48,659 nt of DNA from Gnetum montanum (lineage: Eukaryota > Streptophyta > Gnetopsida > Gnetales > Gnetaceae): NCBI GenBank assembly GCA_015680685.1, contig MNCI01033354.1, positions 254,009 to 302,667 on the forward strand. The letters are read 5' to 3'. This document shows positions 7,986-19,620 of the stretch, piece after piece. Within the stretch, counting starts at the first letter, position 1, and each line of letters starts with the position of its first letter. The notes below the pieces were generated by a model. It ran no database searches, was not told the DNA's origin, and was given only the letters and a program-made list of their open reading frames with translations. Both the position numbers and the translations under genes were made by a program.

Positions 7986-10900
7986 ATGTCTTCTCACAGG
8001 AGAGAGGTATCCAACCCACTAGTGCCACAAGAATGTCAAATGGTGTACAAGCATCCTGATGATTATGTCCCTAACTTCACTTTCATCCTACATCAGGATG
8101 AGCATCTACGATGGCGAGACATGGAGGGCAACATCATACTACCGCCCAACTGATCAGCTCCTACGATGCTATTTCACAATCTTGGCAGACTAGGCATCCA
8201 GGACCATGGAGTGGAGTATGTCATGGAGGACCATGACTACTGGGACTATCATCCCATTGAGGCTTAATGAGCATGAGACCAATAACAGGTGGACAAATAT
8301 GAACATCTAAAGGGGAAACAATTCGGTAACCCCTTATTCTCGCAAGGGCTGTAGGATGATGGGGATCCCATCTTTCATGACACCCATTCAACTGAACATC
8401 CCATGGGGTAGTAGATCCTTCAGTCCATCATTCAGAACAAGCCTCTAAGTGACCAAGATCCTCAAGGGGATGGAGGGTCACGTAGCAAGGATGGGTAGGA
8501 TGATCATGGCTGTCATCAGGGTAGACGGGGAGATCGACATCGGAGCGGTGGCGATACCTTTCCTTCTTCTCCATCCTCTCGCTCCCCTATACCATCCTCT
8601 CACTCCCCTATACCATCATCTAGCTTAGGCTCTAGTCATAATCAGGGTAGAAAGGAGTGAAAGGATGATAGTAAAAAGGTTCGGAAGGGACAGCATGAGG
8701 AAACACATGACCAATCTCACAATGCTTGCCTGCATGAAAGAAGGGGTAGCTGGAATCGTCACATACATCATGGTCCTCAACAGGACTATGACTCAAATGA
8801 GCCATTTTTGGCTACTTGGAGCATGCTCCAGATCACTGAGGCAGTTCATATCCCTAGTAGGCATGTGAAGGATAGCTGGATCAAGTGCCTTGATATGAAC
8901 AATATCCCCATATTTGAAGGGGGATATAAATGTAATATGCAAACTCACTTGCAGGTGTTCCATGATGCCTACACCCTGCAGAACATTGAAAATGATTGGC
9001 AAAAGTTGAAGCTGTTCCCTCATACACTCATCAAGGAAGCAAAAAATTGGTACCAGTCCTTGGAGTTGGAATCAATCTGAAGATGGAGTATGATGCTTGA
9101 GATTTTCAATGACAAGTATCAAACATACTCTAGAGTGGCGAACCTAAAGCATCAAATCCAAGGGTGGAAGCAAGGTAATCATGAACCCTTGGATGCAGCC
9201 ATGATCAGATACTATTCATTGCTACATCAGTGCCCTGGTCATGGCTACTCTTAGCGGGCACAACTTTGCCACATCATTGATGGGCTCCATTTTGAAACGT
9301 GAAAGACCCTTGGTGTATACGCCCAGGGATGACTGTCGGAGCTAAGGGCCCATCAATTGTAGTGCCTCATTGAATAGGTGGCTAGGGAGGAAGAAGAACT
9401 TAGAAAGAAGGAGAGTGCAGAAGAATTTAATCAGGATCCCTCCATCAGAAATAGGGAAATCCAATTCTATGATGAGGAGGAGGAATCACCACTGGAAGCA
9501 GCAATGAAATGAAAGACCTTTCCCTTACAAAAGTTTGCATCTGAAATATCGACAAAGGTTGATAAGATGTGGGACTATTTGGAAAAAAAATTCCAAAGTG
9601 TGCTAAAAATTGTAGAAGAGTCCAAACAACAAGGTAATGATCACAATTGGCGTAGGAAGAAGGAAGCTAAACATGCCCAATAGAAGGAAGCACAGGTTGC
9701 AGACTCTAACACGGAGGAGGATGATGAATGTGGCATATGCCAATACAAACATCCTATGGGGTGTTTTCTAGTGGTGTCACATCTCCAAGAGTCTAGGATG
9801 TATGCATTGAATCCTCGCTTGGTGAGGCAGCAAACATCCCAAAGGTTGCCTTACCCACAAGGCAATCCTAGGCAATTTCACCAGCAACAGCATGGGTATT
9901 ATCCAAGTGGAATGCCACTGTAGCCCTATGAATACTTCTAGCAGTGGCAGCACCCACAAGCATGGGGGATGCTACCTCCAAGGCAACAGTACCCTTACAA
10001 ATAGCTAGATCCCTATGGGTGCTACGTTCAGCAACCAATCTCTCTACGAGACTCTTCTAGTCATGTGGCCTTTCAAAATTATTACCACCCCCTGGAATAT
10101 TTCTGACCAAAATCTTCATCACCCAGGGGGAAAGCCCACATCTCTATTATCCTCCATCACCTTCTTTTGCCACTCCTCCACAACATCCCACTCAACTACC
10201 ACCTTCTCCACCGATGTAGGAAGAGATACCGCCATAGCCACAGCAATGCAACACTGTGAGGGCTATCAACGTACAATCAACTCCTCAGTTCAGTGAATCG
10301 GAAGCCAAGCCATGGAAACGTCCCTTCTTCTGGCCCAATCATGTATGCACACCCTCGCACCCACCAGTGGTTGGTGCCTCTAAACCTCAAACTGCCTCTA
10401 TTGTTCCACTGCTTGAGCAGCCTTCTAGCCCACCACACTCCAACATCCAAACGGTCATGCTCACACATGCCATGGTCGATTAGATAAAGGTCGGTCACCT
10501 TCCCTGAAAATTGACTGATCCAGGAAGTCCCCTCATCCATCTTCAAGTGGAAGGAAATGAGCCTTGTAAAGCTCTTTTGGATTCAAGGTCAGGAGTCAAT
10601 TTGATCTCACATGACATGTATAAGAATTGGAACTTGCCCCCATTAAAGAAGAGCAACATTAGGCTCGAACTAGCAAACCAGTCCATCATTGTTCCCTTGG
10701 GAGTGGTGGAGGACATGGTGACCACCATTTGTGGGTGGTCCTATCCTACTGATTTCCTTATCATTAGTGTTGAAAATTGCAAAGGAAACTTCCCAATCAT
10801 AATGGGAAGGGCCTGGTTGAGCACAGTGGATGCAAGACTAGGACTTCGAGATCTTTCCCTTGAAATTTTAAAGGAAAATCCTTTTGGAAAGATCAAGAAG

Positions 10901-11272
10901 AAGTGTGTTCCATGCATCACGTACAGTGACTCAAGGTGCTACTATGTGCAATAGTTATGGTCCATTAAGCATACATCCATTCAAGCATGTAGTTAATGTA
11001 CCGAAGAATCACCAGTTCAACAGTGCATGTACGCAGTAGCCACAAAACAAGGGGGCACCTAGTGGCTGACAGCTGATCTTGCTAGTAACACATTGTGCAT
11101 GGAACCACCTAAGGGGCTTGTACAAGCCTACATAGATAGCTTAGATGATTTGGAAGAGGTTCATCAGCAAGTGTCCATTGTTGATGGCCATGGTGAATTG
11201 GAAAATTTGCACGTCCCTGAGAGCTTCAAACATGAGCCCTTGGAACTCGAACCTTTCATGGGCTCCACCTAA
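7986..11272 (+). pseudogene. gag-PR: Gag-protease ORF1 of E2, Athila-like, decayed
   Basis: The start at 7986 (MSSHRRE) is chosen because E3's Gag also begins MSS. The N-terminus carries VYKHPDDYVPNFTFILHQD, matched in E3. The retrotransposon Gag domain lies at about 8960-9290 (WQKLKLFPHTLIKEAKNWYQ). A short zinc motif CGICQYKHPMGC, spaced C-X2-C-X3-H-X3-C, is at 9729-9764. A Q/P/Y-rich linker follows. The aspartic protease is at about 10515-10920 with LLDSRSGVNLIS, then ELANQSI-VPLGVVED and FPIIMGRAWLST. The active-site triad D-S-G reads D-S-R, a probable G-to-A change that would inactivate it; E3 keeps D-S-G. A C-terminal tail runs to TAA 11270. There are many in-frame stops and a few frameshifts. 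Assignment to an Athila/Tat-like lineage rests on the PR, zinc motif and PBS. Confidence 0.85.
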
Positions 11273-11341
11273 CCAAGGATACCACCTCATCATCATCAAG
11301 ATAGCCTCACTTCATTTTTCGTGTCTCCTCCTTTCCATCCA

Positions 11342-11354
11342 ATTGTGGGGGAGA
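11342..11354 (+). promoter_or_regulatory. PPT-like block after the protease ORF of E2
   Basis: ATTGTGGGGGAGA lies 70 nt after the ORF1 stop and resembles the true PPT of the family (GTTGTGGGGGTA in E1). Equivalent blocks occur in E1 (149-161) and E3 (42978-43019, minus strand). A second, central plus-strand primer is one possible role; a remnant of an older element end is another. Confidence 0.45.
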
Positions 11355-13134
11355 CCATCATCCTTGCTAATCCATTCCACTACACCCCTCACTATTTTGC
11401 AATTTTTTGTTTTACACTTTTTTGCTCTACACTTTTTATTTTTCATCATTCATACCTTTGCCAATTCTTGTTAATTTTTTCCTTTCTTTAATTATTTTCC
11501 ATTTCTTTGTGTGTTTTTCATTTTTACATGATCGCTAATACATCGTCTTCTTGTCATTAGGTGTCTAGCGCGGATGGTTTTCGTTGTGATGGGTAATGTA
11601 CAATAGTCCACCTAGTTATCTAGCTCCCACCCTCACATGGTTATCCTTGGACTTTACATCTATTTTTAGCTCATAAACCTGGCAATGAGTCCATGTCATC
11701 CACCAATTCACCCACTCCATGGTTTTCCTTCTGTTGAGAACATGCAACCGCTTCACTTAAAAACATTATATTAATGTGTGACTTGTGTAGTTCCCAGACT
11801 CAAGGATGATGCAATGGTTTGAATTGGGTGTGAACTCAAGGGGAATGCAACATTCGTCGCTCTCTCCTGTCCCCTAGGTTGTTGTTATGTCCTTATGGAT
11901 TTCCTCCCACTCCACGTTCTTCTCTCCACGAAAGCTTCTTGGTAGTTCGACCTTGCATGGTATGGTCCTCACCAAAAATATTCAAAAAAAATAAACATGA
12001 GGATTCAAAGCACATCCCTTGGTCGAATGCATGTGAACACACATGGGTCTTTACATTGTGTGGTTCCCCCGAAAGAGAAAAAAAATCATGACATCACTAG
12101 GTGGGAATTCGAAGCACATCCCTTAGACTGCCTCTCATGGGCCAAAAGCACTAGTTATGGGACTTCCTTCGACCCCTCTAACTTCATCCCATTTCACTTC
12201 CTTCCTCTTACATTTATTGGAGTGGTGGCTCTCTGTGGGTGCATTTCTGCCTACTCAGGGGATGGTTGGGGCTTCGTCTGTTGCTGCAATGTCACTATAT
12301 GCAGATGGTTTTGGGTCTGAACTCAGGAAAGGTTCTATCGGGTCACTTAACCACAATTGCACACAGGGTTTCATGTGATAGAAAATTAGAATTTCCATTC
12401 TCCCATCTCTCTTTGTGCCCATTTCTCTTCGTACTCACCTCCCTGCCCATTTTATGTTTTGTGAGTTTGTCATGATTTCCATGGGCTTCTTATGCCTTGG
12501 TAGGATCTCTTGGGTAGGAATCTTAACTAGCGAACACCATTTCTTGAGCCTAGGGTCCACGGACCCCAGTGTTGAGGATATGCAGGGGCTACTAAGGCTA
12601 TTGCTTGCTATGGGAAGGACCCACCTTCATATTCTTGGTTCTTCTTGTTAAGTCTCCCATCCTTTAGATTTCATGGTTAATTATTTTCAAGGTCCCATCG
12701 CTCGATTTCTTCCTTGCGAAGTCCTTTTGAGTTACGTTCTCCTATTTTTGACTCTTTTTCGAGCTCTGATTACCTTTGTCCTATCCTTAGCCATGATCGA
12801 GCCTCTCACACACTTTAACCACCCCAATTTGGCATTTCAAATTCATCATTTTAGGATTTTTCTGGGTTGATCAACGCTGGTCAATGAGTGGACACCCCTG
12901 CATATATAGGGCCCCGTATACGCAACCCCTTGTGTATACGCGACTGCGTATATGTGGCCCTGTCGATGCAACACCAAATCCCTATATATAGGGCCATTTT
13001 GCTTCACATTTTCATCATTTGGAATCCAAATTGAAGGGAGATTTTTCCATTTTTTCTACCCAACTCTTCCCTAAGCACCTACGTTCTATCATGCATCCAC
13101 ATCAACTGATCCTTGCCCTTTTAAGCAACCAAAG
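11355..13134 (+). other. 1.8-kb non-coding spacer of E2 between ORF1 and ORF2
   Basis: The stretch is T-rich with short ORFs but no recognisable protein. It contains a local near-duplication: a block around TTC-AAGCACATCCCTT at 12002-12022 recurs at 12107-12127. RT, RNase H and integrase would sit here in an autonomous element, but none of their motifs is visible in any frame. The 3' end holds the promoter-like block annotated separately. Confidence 0.6.
12893..13010 (+). promoter_or_regulatory. Internal promoter-like block before ORF2 of E2
   Basis: From 12893 there are repeated GTATACGC/GTATATGTGGCC/GTCGATGC units, then the palindrome CCCTATATATAGGG (12981-12994). This repeats the layout of the LTR U3: a short-repeat array followed by a TATA box and, about 140 nt later, an ORF start at 13135. 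It suggests separate transcription of ORF2. It is inference from layout only, and E1's visible 438-nt leader does not show the same array. Confidence 0.4.
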
Positions 13135-15977
13135 ATGGCACCCAAATGGAGGCACCCAAGGGGTGAAGGACCATCACAACCAAGGGACAAGCACCCACGC
13201 ACGGGAAGGGGATAAGGCATGCAATAGCCAAAGCACGCAGAGGGCTCTCATGCAACTAGCCCCCTCTGCGAAGGACCTGACATGGAATCTATCCATCAGA
13301 TTCTCGAAGAGGAGATTCCCAGTGAGCAATCGTAAGGGGATGAGACTCGTGGATAGCACCATGGCTTGAGGTCACCCTAACCCAAGCTTGTCTTGATGCT
13401 ATCACACCATGCAAGGTGCAACAAATGGTCCTTCAAGAGCTAAACTTTGGACCATTCCTTGAGAACGTGCCAGAAGAAGTGAGGCTCCAACTACAAAACT
13501 CTCTGATGTGGCCTATCATCACAACCAGTGGTGAATGGTACTTAGGAAAGACTTATCTCTTCTAGACAAATTGGAAACCAGGGTCTAGAGTAAGAATCAA
13601 AGATATTATGTTTCTTACTCTTCAGAGATGATAGCATAGGCTCTGGGGTTGCCTGAGACTGGAGCAGATGTGATGGAGATTCCTAAACAAGCTGACCCAG
13701 AGGTAAAGGTAGAATAGATCAAATGGTGATATGGGGTAGAGTGCAAGGAATCCAGCTCTCTGACCATAGTAGAGAGGGTATACTCAAAGATCGCATCTTA
13801 TCACTTGAACCCAATAGTAAGACCCAACAAAATCATAGCCTTCTCCACTCGTGTGTGTGCCGCCTTGAGTGGGAAATTCCCAATGAGTCTTCCACAACCG
13901 TTGTTCTTGGAGATTAAAAAGAGGTTTGCTAAGAGCGAACGTGGAAGACGAGCTCTCCCCTTTCCTTGCCTAATCTAGAAATTGTGCAAATGGGCAAGGA
14001 TAGCATGGTACTCCAATGATGTAATCTGGCATGCCCTGATTGCCTCTTAGTGGGAAAAGATGAAGGATAAAACTCCCGCCACCACATAGATAGAGGAGGA
14101 ACAACAACCACCTCCACCACCTGCACAAAAAACATAGCTGGGTTTGCAAACCATAGAAGAACACATCTCTGAAATCCAAGAAACGCTCTTGAGCTAGCAA
14201 GAGAAATTTGGCAGGACTGGTGGAGGAGAAGACCCTTCGGTCTATCATCCTACAATGAGCCACCTAGAGCAAGTGGCTTGATCAGTTAGCTTGCTTGAGA
14301 GAGTAGGGCTGATGTTCTCCATAGCCCAAACACAAGTGCTTGCATGAACAGATCCTAGTGTCTGAGAGGTAACAATATCCACATAATAGTTATTCCCAGA
14401 AATTTTTGGGAATGCTGCTACCTTTTTGATATGCTTGAAAGATGGTCAAGGGGCAACAGTCCTGGTGATGCAGCACCAAGGACAGGAGACTACGGCCGAA
14501 GTGGTTCCTAACATAATTACTACAGCTCTCAATGCACCGACAGCACCTATACTAGATGTTCATGGACTATAGGATGTACAAGCATCTACCAGAACTTCGT
14601 GTAGCAAGATTGATGCAGCCCAACATGAGGAGTTGCTGGACCAACTCGTGGGAACTAGGAAACCACTTTTGGATGTCTTCGACCTTCCGAACAACATTAC
14701 TACAACCTAGTCAGAGCTACTCTCCAAGGGGTAAGAGCCTCATTTTGGAAGGGCAATTTAAAGCTACTCAAGTCACTTGTCAATGGAAGTAGCCCAATTA
14801 AGAGTCCAACTTGCCGATCCAGCCATCCTCAATCACGAAATCACTAGAGATGAAGCTTTTCAACAACTTCAACTCAAAATTCAAGTCATTGAGGATGTGC
14901 GAGAGATGGCGATCTTCAATAAGTCCTTGGCAGATGTTTGAGCGTATCATTTAGACAAGGACTTGGTAGAGGTTTCGCTAGGAGAACGTTCAATTGACCA
15001 TGAAGGTTCATCTCTTGTGCAATGTTGGTGCAGAAAATGAACACATGAAAAACTTTATCCACCAATAGTAGGAAGAACTAGCCAGGGTGAATGTTGACGT
15101 AAGAAGGTTGACTACTGAAAATCAAAATCTGTCAATGGAGGAGGTTCAGGTGTTGTGACAAAAATCTGCAATTGAAATCACCGCTTGGAAGAATGAGGCC
15201 CTGAAATTTGAAAACATCAAAAATCATTACAGGGACCAAGTGGGATTACAAAAGGAAGTAAATGAAAAGCATATTCAAGTCACAAAAGCCAAAATGAACC
15301 AAGGGTTCCAAAAGCTCCAAGAAGGAGGCAAGGTATGGCAACCTATCTTTGATGGGTTGAATGCCTACAATCAAGTTGAAATCCACCTTAAGGAGCTGTA
15401 GATTGAAGAGATGACCGAATATATGGAGCTTGCCAACCTTCGATATGTTAACCTAGCTATGCTCATAGCTGGGAGACCACGGTCAGAATTGGAAAAGCAA
15501 GTGGCCACCTCGTATTCTCTATACGAGGGTGAGTTCCAGGCATATAAAGCAAGAAACTAGAAGCTGAAAATAGCAAGTGCAGAACTTGAGGTTCTCCGCA
15601 TGCGATTTGAAGGATAATGTACAGTCATAGAGAACCTGGCCCATCAAATGAATGACTACCAGTAGCTATAGGCATCAATCTGAATGTTTGACATTGAACG
15701 AAAGTAGTTCACAACCTGGTTTGTCAACCTAAAAGAACTCTTCCTGGCACTGCCATGTGCTTGGGAGGTTCTAGTTCCAACACATATTGGAGAAGCTACC
15801 TAGATAGTGAACGATCCTAGAAGCAAAGAAGAAAAGATGAGGGCTCTCTTGGAGGCTTTTCGGCTACCTCCAAAAGTTGTAGCTGCTATGGAGCAACCAT
15901 CATTCATGCCACCAACAATGCATGGGCCAGAGGCTGGAGAAGGTTTGTCGGAACCACTGCCCCCAAGGACGGTGTGA
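13135..15977 (+). pseudogene. ORF2 of E2, decayed homologue of E1 ORF2
   Basis: It starts MAPKW at ATG 13135 and ends at TGA 15975, about 947 codons including indels, close to the 929 of E1. Collinear matches with E1 ORF2 include ELNFGPF, WYLGKTYLF, ERVYSKIASYHL, ALPFPCLI-KLC (about 13950-13985), a P/Q-rich linker, NAATFLICLKDGQGATVLVMQ (about 14410-14475), HLSMEVAQLRVQLADPAI (from about 14775), ENLRYANLAML-like ELANLRYVNLAML and WEVLVPTHIGEA near the end. The coiled-coil C-terminal half is conserved in heptad-like pattern. It carries many stops and several frameshifts. Divergence from E1 is large at protein level, so ORF2 was kept over a long time before these copies died. Function unknown. 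Confidence 0.72.
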
Positions 15978-16170
15978 TCTCCTTCAACAATTTTGTGCAT
16001 CATTCTACTTGGCAGAGATTCCAGGACTAGTAAGGTGTTCAATTTTTTCTATGAACACTATCATTTTTTTGTAACTTGTCCTTCTCTGTAACTCGGGCAC
16101 TTGGTAAAAATTGATGTTGTGTCATGTGCGTATGTGTATTGTAAATAAAAGTCCATACCTTCCAAATTGT

Positions 16171-16211
16171 AGAGTAACTTGAGGACGAGTTTTTACTCAG
16201 TCATGGGGCTA
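16171..16211 (+). promoter_or_regulatory. Hairpin and polypurine tract before the 3' LTR of E2
   Basis: AACTTGAGGACGAGTT (a 6-bp stem with one G-U pair in RNA) is followed by TTTTACTCAGTCATGGGGCT and A, then TGATGAAG of the LTR. The arrangement matches E1 and E3. The purine run is broken by one C, a probable later change. Confidence 0.65.
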
Positions 16212-17110
16212 TGATGAAGTGTCATTAGTCGATGTGTCAACTAGGCCACGTATATGGGGCCACGTTGATGTGGCCCCATCGACGTAGCCTTCCATGTGTT
16301 GATGTGGCCTTGTTTACGCGGAGCCTATTTCGGCCTATAAATAAGAGGGCCTTTTGCCTCATTTATGTACCTTTTAGTTAGTTGTAGCAAAGCTCTTATA
16401 GTTTGTTCCCGCAGGAGATAGAATATTTTCCAAGTGCCCACAGCAAGTGTAAGAAAAGTGATCGGCTCTTTATTCAAGCATTGATGTATCTAAGCCCATT
16501 GGCGTGACAACAATAAAGACGAACTCTTCAAGCATTCCTTGCAGCATTTGGACTTAGCCATTTTATGCATTCAATAGTTTAATATGTTTATGCTTTGTTA
16601 ATTTCTTGTTAATTACTTAAGTTTCTATTATTATTATTTTAATCGCTATTGCTCCTTTATAGTTCTTAAAGGCCATAAGTATGACCATCTCGAACGTAAA
16701 TCCAACACTTGGTAAACTTAGTGACGCTTAACGTCTGGTAACCTAGAAGTGCTTAGGGGGTGCTCAGAACATGCCCAGAAGATGGGATCAGATACTTATG
16801 CTAGGAATAGTTAGAATACAAATTAGGATAATTATAGATTAGAAATAGTTCATTCTTTACTTTCCATACTTTAATTAGACACCAAAAGATAAGTAAAAAT
16901 CTATAAAAATCATTAGCCTTAATCTCACTTAACCATCGCAAACAGAACATCACAAGTGAGATTAGGAAGATAATGACCATTCTAACCCAAGGTTTCCCTG
17001 GTTAGAGTCTAGTGTATGTTAAGTGCTTACAGTCTACAGAATTTGACCGAGTCATGCGTGAATGCCTGTGATTCATATGGTTGGGCATAGGGGTACCGAG
17101 CCGCTCATCA
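16212..17110 (+). repeat. 3' LTR of E2
   Basis: It starts TGATGAAGTGTC and ends GGTACCGAGCCGCTCATCA, 899 bp against 900 for the 5' LTR. TATAAATA is at 16336-16343. Most differences from the 5' copy are C/T or G/A. Confidence 0.92.
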
Positions 17111-17860
17111 CCTGCTATTGTTGCAACAATATGCTACTTTTGTAGAATAGGCATAAAATTAGAATATTAGGCACATATTTTTTGCACACTATCATTAAAA
17201 TATTATTGAAAAAATTCTATGAATACTCAAGCACTACATATGAGTTGAGATTTGTCGCACCCTATTTGTATAACAAGAAATTCCTAAGAAAAAATTAATT
17301 TCAAAGGACTTTTCTGTGGAAATACTAAAAGATTTAATTCATTTTAATTATATTTTATTCCAAAAAAAAATATTTTAGGACTCACAAAGAAGTGGTATAT
17401 TGATTGTTTAGTTTGAGAGGCTAAGGTTTTGAGCTAAGTCTAACATTGCACAGAAAATCGAGTTAGCCATCATGGATAAAACTTGAATAAGTTTAGCTTG
17501 ACTTAAGTAAATGTCCCTTTTTGTTAGGCAGATTTGTAGAGCTTAAAGATTATTTTCATCTCAAGAAAGGATTGACATTAAAAAAAATGGATGGATGCAA
17601 AAGATCTTGTTCATATCAGGGAAAAAGGGATTTATCCAAGGCTAACTTAACCTTTTTAAAGTCATTTTAGATAAGTGAAGTGGAATGGTACAATAAAAAA
17701 TGAGCTTTGCAAAAGTTTTTAAAAATCCTATTGATTGCAAAAAAGGAAATTTTATTAAGTGTGATTGCCATGTTAGCTTGCAGGGGAAGCTCATAAAATG
17801 AAAAAAAAAAAAGATTCAACATAATGGTTCTATAAGCCACATCATTATTTAGTCATGAAG
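17111..17860. other. AT-rich non-coding stretch; start of repeat-unit copy A
   Basis: No gene is seen. From about 17240 the sequence aligns by eye with 25325 onward (for example CCTAAGAAAAAATTAATTT against CCTAAGAGAAAACGTTGAAG), so this is the left end of a unit duplicated 8.1 kb away. The first 60 nt, read on the minus strand, contain a CATATTG-TTGCAACAAT block that could be a ruined Gag zinc knuckle of the chromovirus interrupted by E2; this is weak. Confidence 0.4.
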
Positions 17861-19620
17861 TATGAAAATAAGCTTGTGTGTAGAACCAAAATCTAGCTTC
17901 ATGAAAAGCTTTTGTATTAGTTCCACCATGTTAGCTTTTGAAGAATCAATGTATACATAGAGCTAAGAAAATTGCTCATAAAAAGAGGCTTTAGAGAGAT
18001 CTTGATATGTCAACTTCTAAGAAAAGATGGTTCGTAGAACCAAAAATAAGTTTTATGAAATTGTTCTATGAGAAATTTTAAAATTAGACATGCCAAGTCA
18101 GCTCCTTTCAAATGAAAAGGTTCGTAGGGTTCTAAAATGGCTCTACTGAAAGTTCCACTTTTTGGCCCTATCACATAAGCTATCATCTCAATCCATAAAG
18201 ATAAAGAGAGGTTTTGCAAAATAGATCTACAAGCCACATTATTATTAGAATATGTTAGCTTATAGAGAATGCTTGTAGAACCAAGAATTATCTCTATAAG
18301 ATGGTTCTACCTAAGTTACCTTTGTAGTGTTTAACCATAAAGAAAGATTAAAATTAGATCTATATGTAAATCCTATGTGATACATGAGCTATGTTTGAAA
18401 AAGGTTTGTAGAACTAAAAATTGGTTCTACAAGAAAAGCTGAAATGGTTCTATGTACCATGCCATTACTTAAGGAGAAAGCTTGAAGCTAAGCCTTTTGT
18501 AGAACCAAAATAAGATTCTATAAACATCCATAAAAAATGATTTTGCCAAATAAATGATCAAGTACAATAAATTTATAATTAAAAATCAACTCTAAAAAAT
18601 GTCTCCACCACATGAGCTTTAGGAAAAGAAGACTATTTGTAGAGTTGAAATTCTATTTTATGAATGAGCTTATTTTTAGTTCTAACATGACAACAAGTAT
18701 GTAGAACAAGTTTGTAAGGCTTTAAAAAAATGGCTTTACAAAATAGTTCTACCAATGGCCAAGGATGCATTCAAAGATTTTAAGAGATCTTCAACCCTCA
18801 TCGCCACATCATCCTGTAAAGCCAGTTTTGTAAAGTTAAAAATTGACTCTATGAATAGATTTGAAAATGATTCTACAAATAAGAACTTATTGAAGATAAA
18901 AAAGCTCTACTAGGTCATCTTCCATATGATTCTAGTTCATAAAGCTAGAGGGTGTTCCTACAGAGAAAAGCTAGATCAGTTCTATGAGCCACATCATTAA
19001 AACATATGGATATAAGTTTGTTTATGGAATTAGAATGCAACACTGTAAGTGGATACAAAGAGTGGCTATATCACATTAGCTTTCGTACAGTAGGAGCTCG
19101 TACAACCAAAAAATCAACTCTACAAAGAAGATCTATAATTATGCTAGGAGCCATGTCAGCATAAGCTTATAGACCTAAAATATAAATAAAGCTCTAGAAT
19201 AATTCTATAAGGCATACATGCATTAAAGGAGTTTTGAAGAAACATAAGCCCAAGGCAAAAGAAAATCTTATAGAATTAAGAAGTAGTTCTAAAAATTAAC
19301 TTTACGATTCATTCTACCACATCAAACTTCTTGTACATCAGGTTTACAAAGTGTAAAAATGGTACTACGAACAAGCCTTGAAATGATTCTATGAGTTGCA
19401 TTAGACCTCATCATGGACCTACCAAGAATTAATGTACATTCTCATTTTATCTTTTAATCCAGCTCATCAAAAGGCATGGTGAAACATGCAAAGACAAGGA
19501 ATAAGTTCTATGAAGAAGCTAAAATTCACTCTTCTTTGTAGAATGAATTTATAATGCTTAAATTTATCTCTATAAATAGATTTAGAAAGGATTCTACAAG
19601 TTTACATTGGTAATAAGATA
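17860..19620 (+). repeat. Degenerate palindrome-bearing minisatellite, copy A
   Basis: About 1.7 kb is built from very diverged monomers of roughly 70-130 bp. A recurring core is TTTGTAGAACCAAAAATT followed by GGTTCTACAAG or AGCTCTACAAA, which is an imperfect inverted repeat able to form a hairpin. Clear instances are near 18030, 18110, 18270, 18410, 18500, 18640, 18830 and 19100. Between cores, phrases like CACCATGTTAGCTT and CCACATGAGCTTT recur. Array ends and monomer length are approximate. Confidence 0.6.

Larger units (their letters stand above)
6920..17110 (+). mobile_element. Complete LTR retrotransposon E2 (Gag-PR + ORF2, no pol)
   Basis: The element is 10.2 kb long with two LTRs of 900 and 899 bp that share the same ends and, by eye, about nine bases in ten. 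This implies an old insertion. Inside are a PBS (7821-7838), Gag-protease (7986-11272), a PPT-like block (11342-11354), a 1.8-kb non-coding spacer with a promoter-like array, ORF2 (13135-15977), hairpin and PPT. I looked for RT, RNase H and integrase motifs throughout the interior and found none. The flanking 5-mers are CTTGT (6915-6919) and CCTGC (17111-17115), which would be a target duplication altered at two sites by C/T changes. Non-autonomous mobilisation is inferred. Confidence 0.85.

Noticed and set aside
17860-19620. CRISPR array
   Set aside because: Repeats are highly diverged, unevenly spaced and in plant retroelement DNA, with no cas genes.
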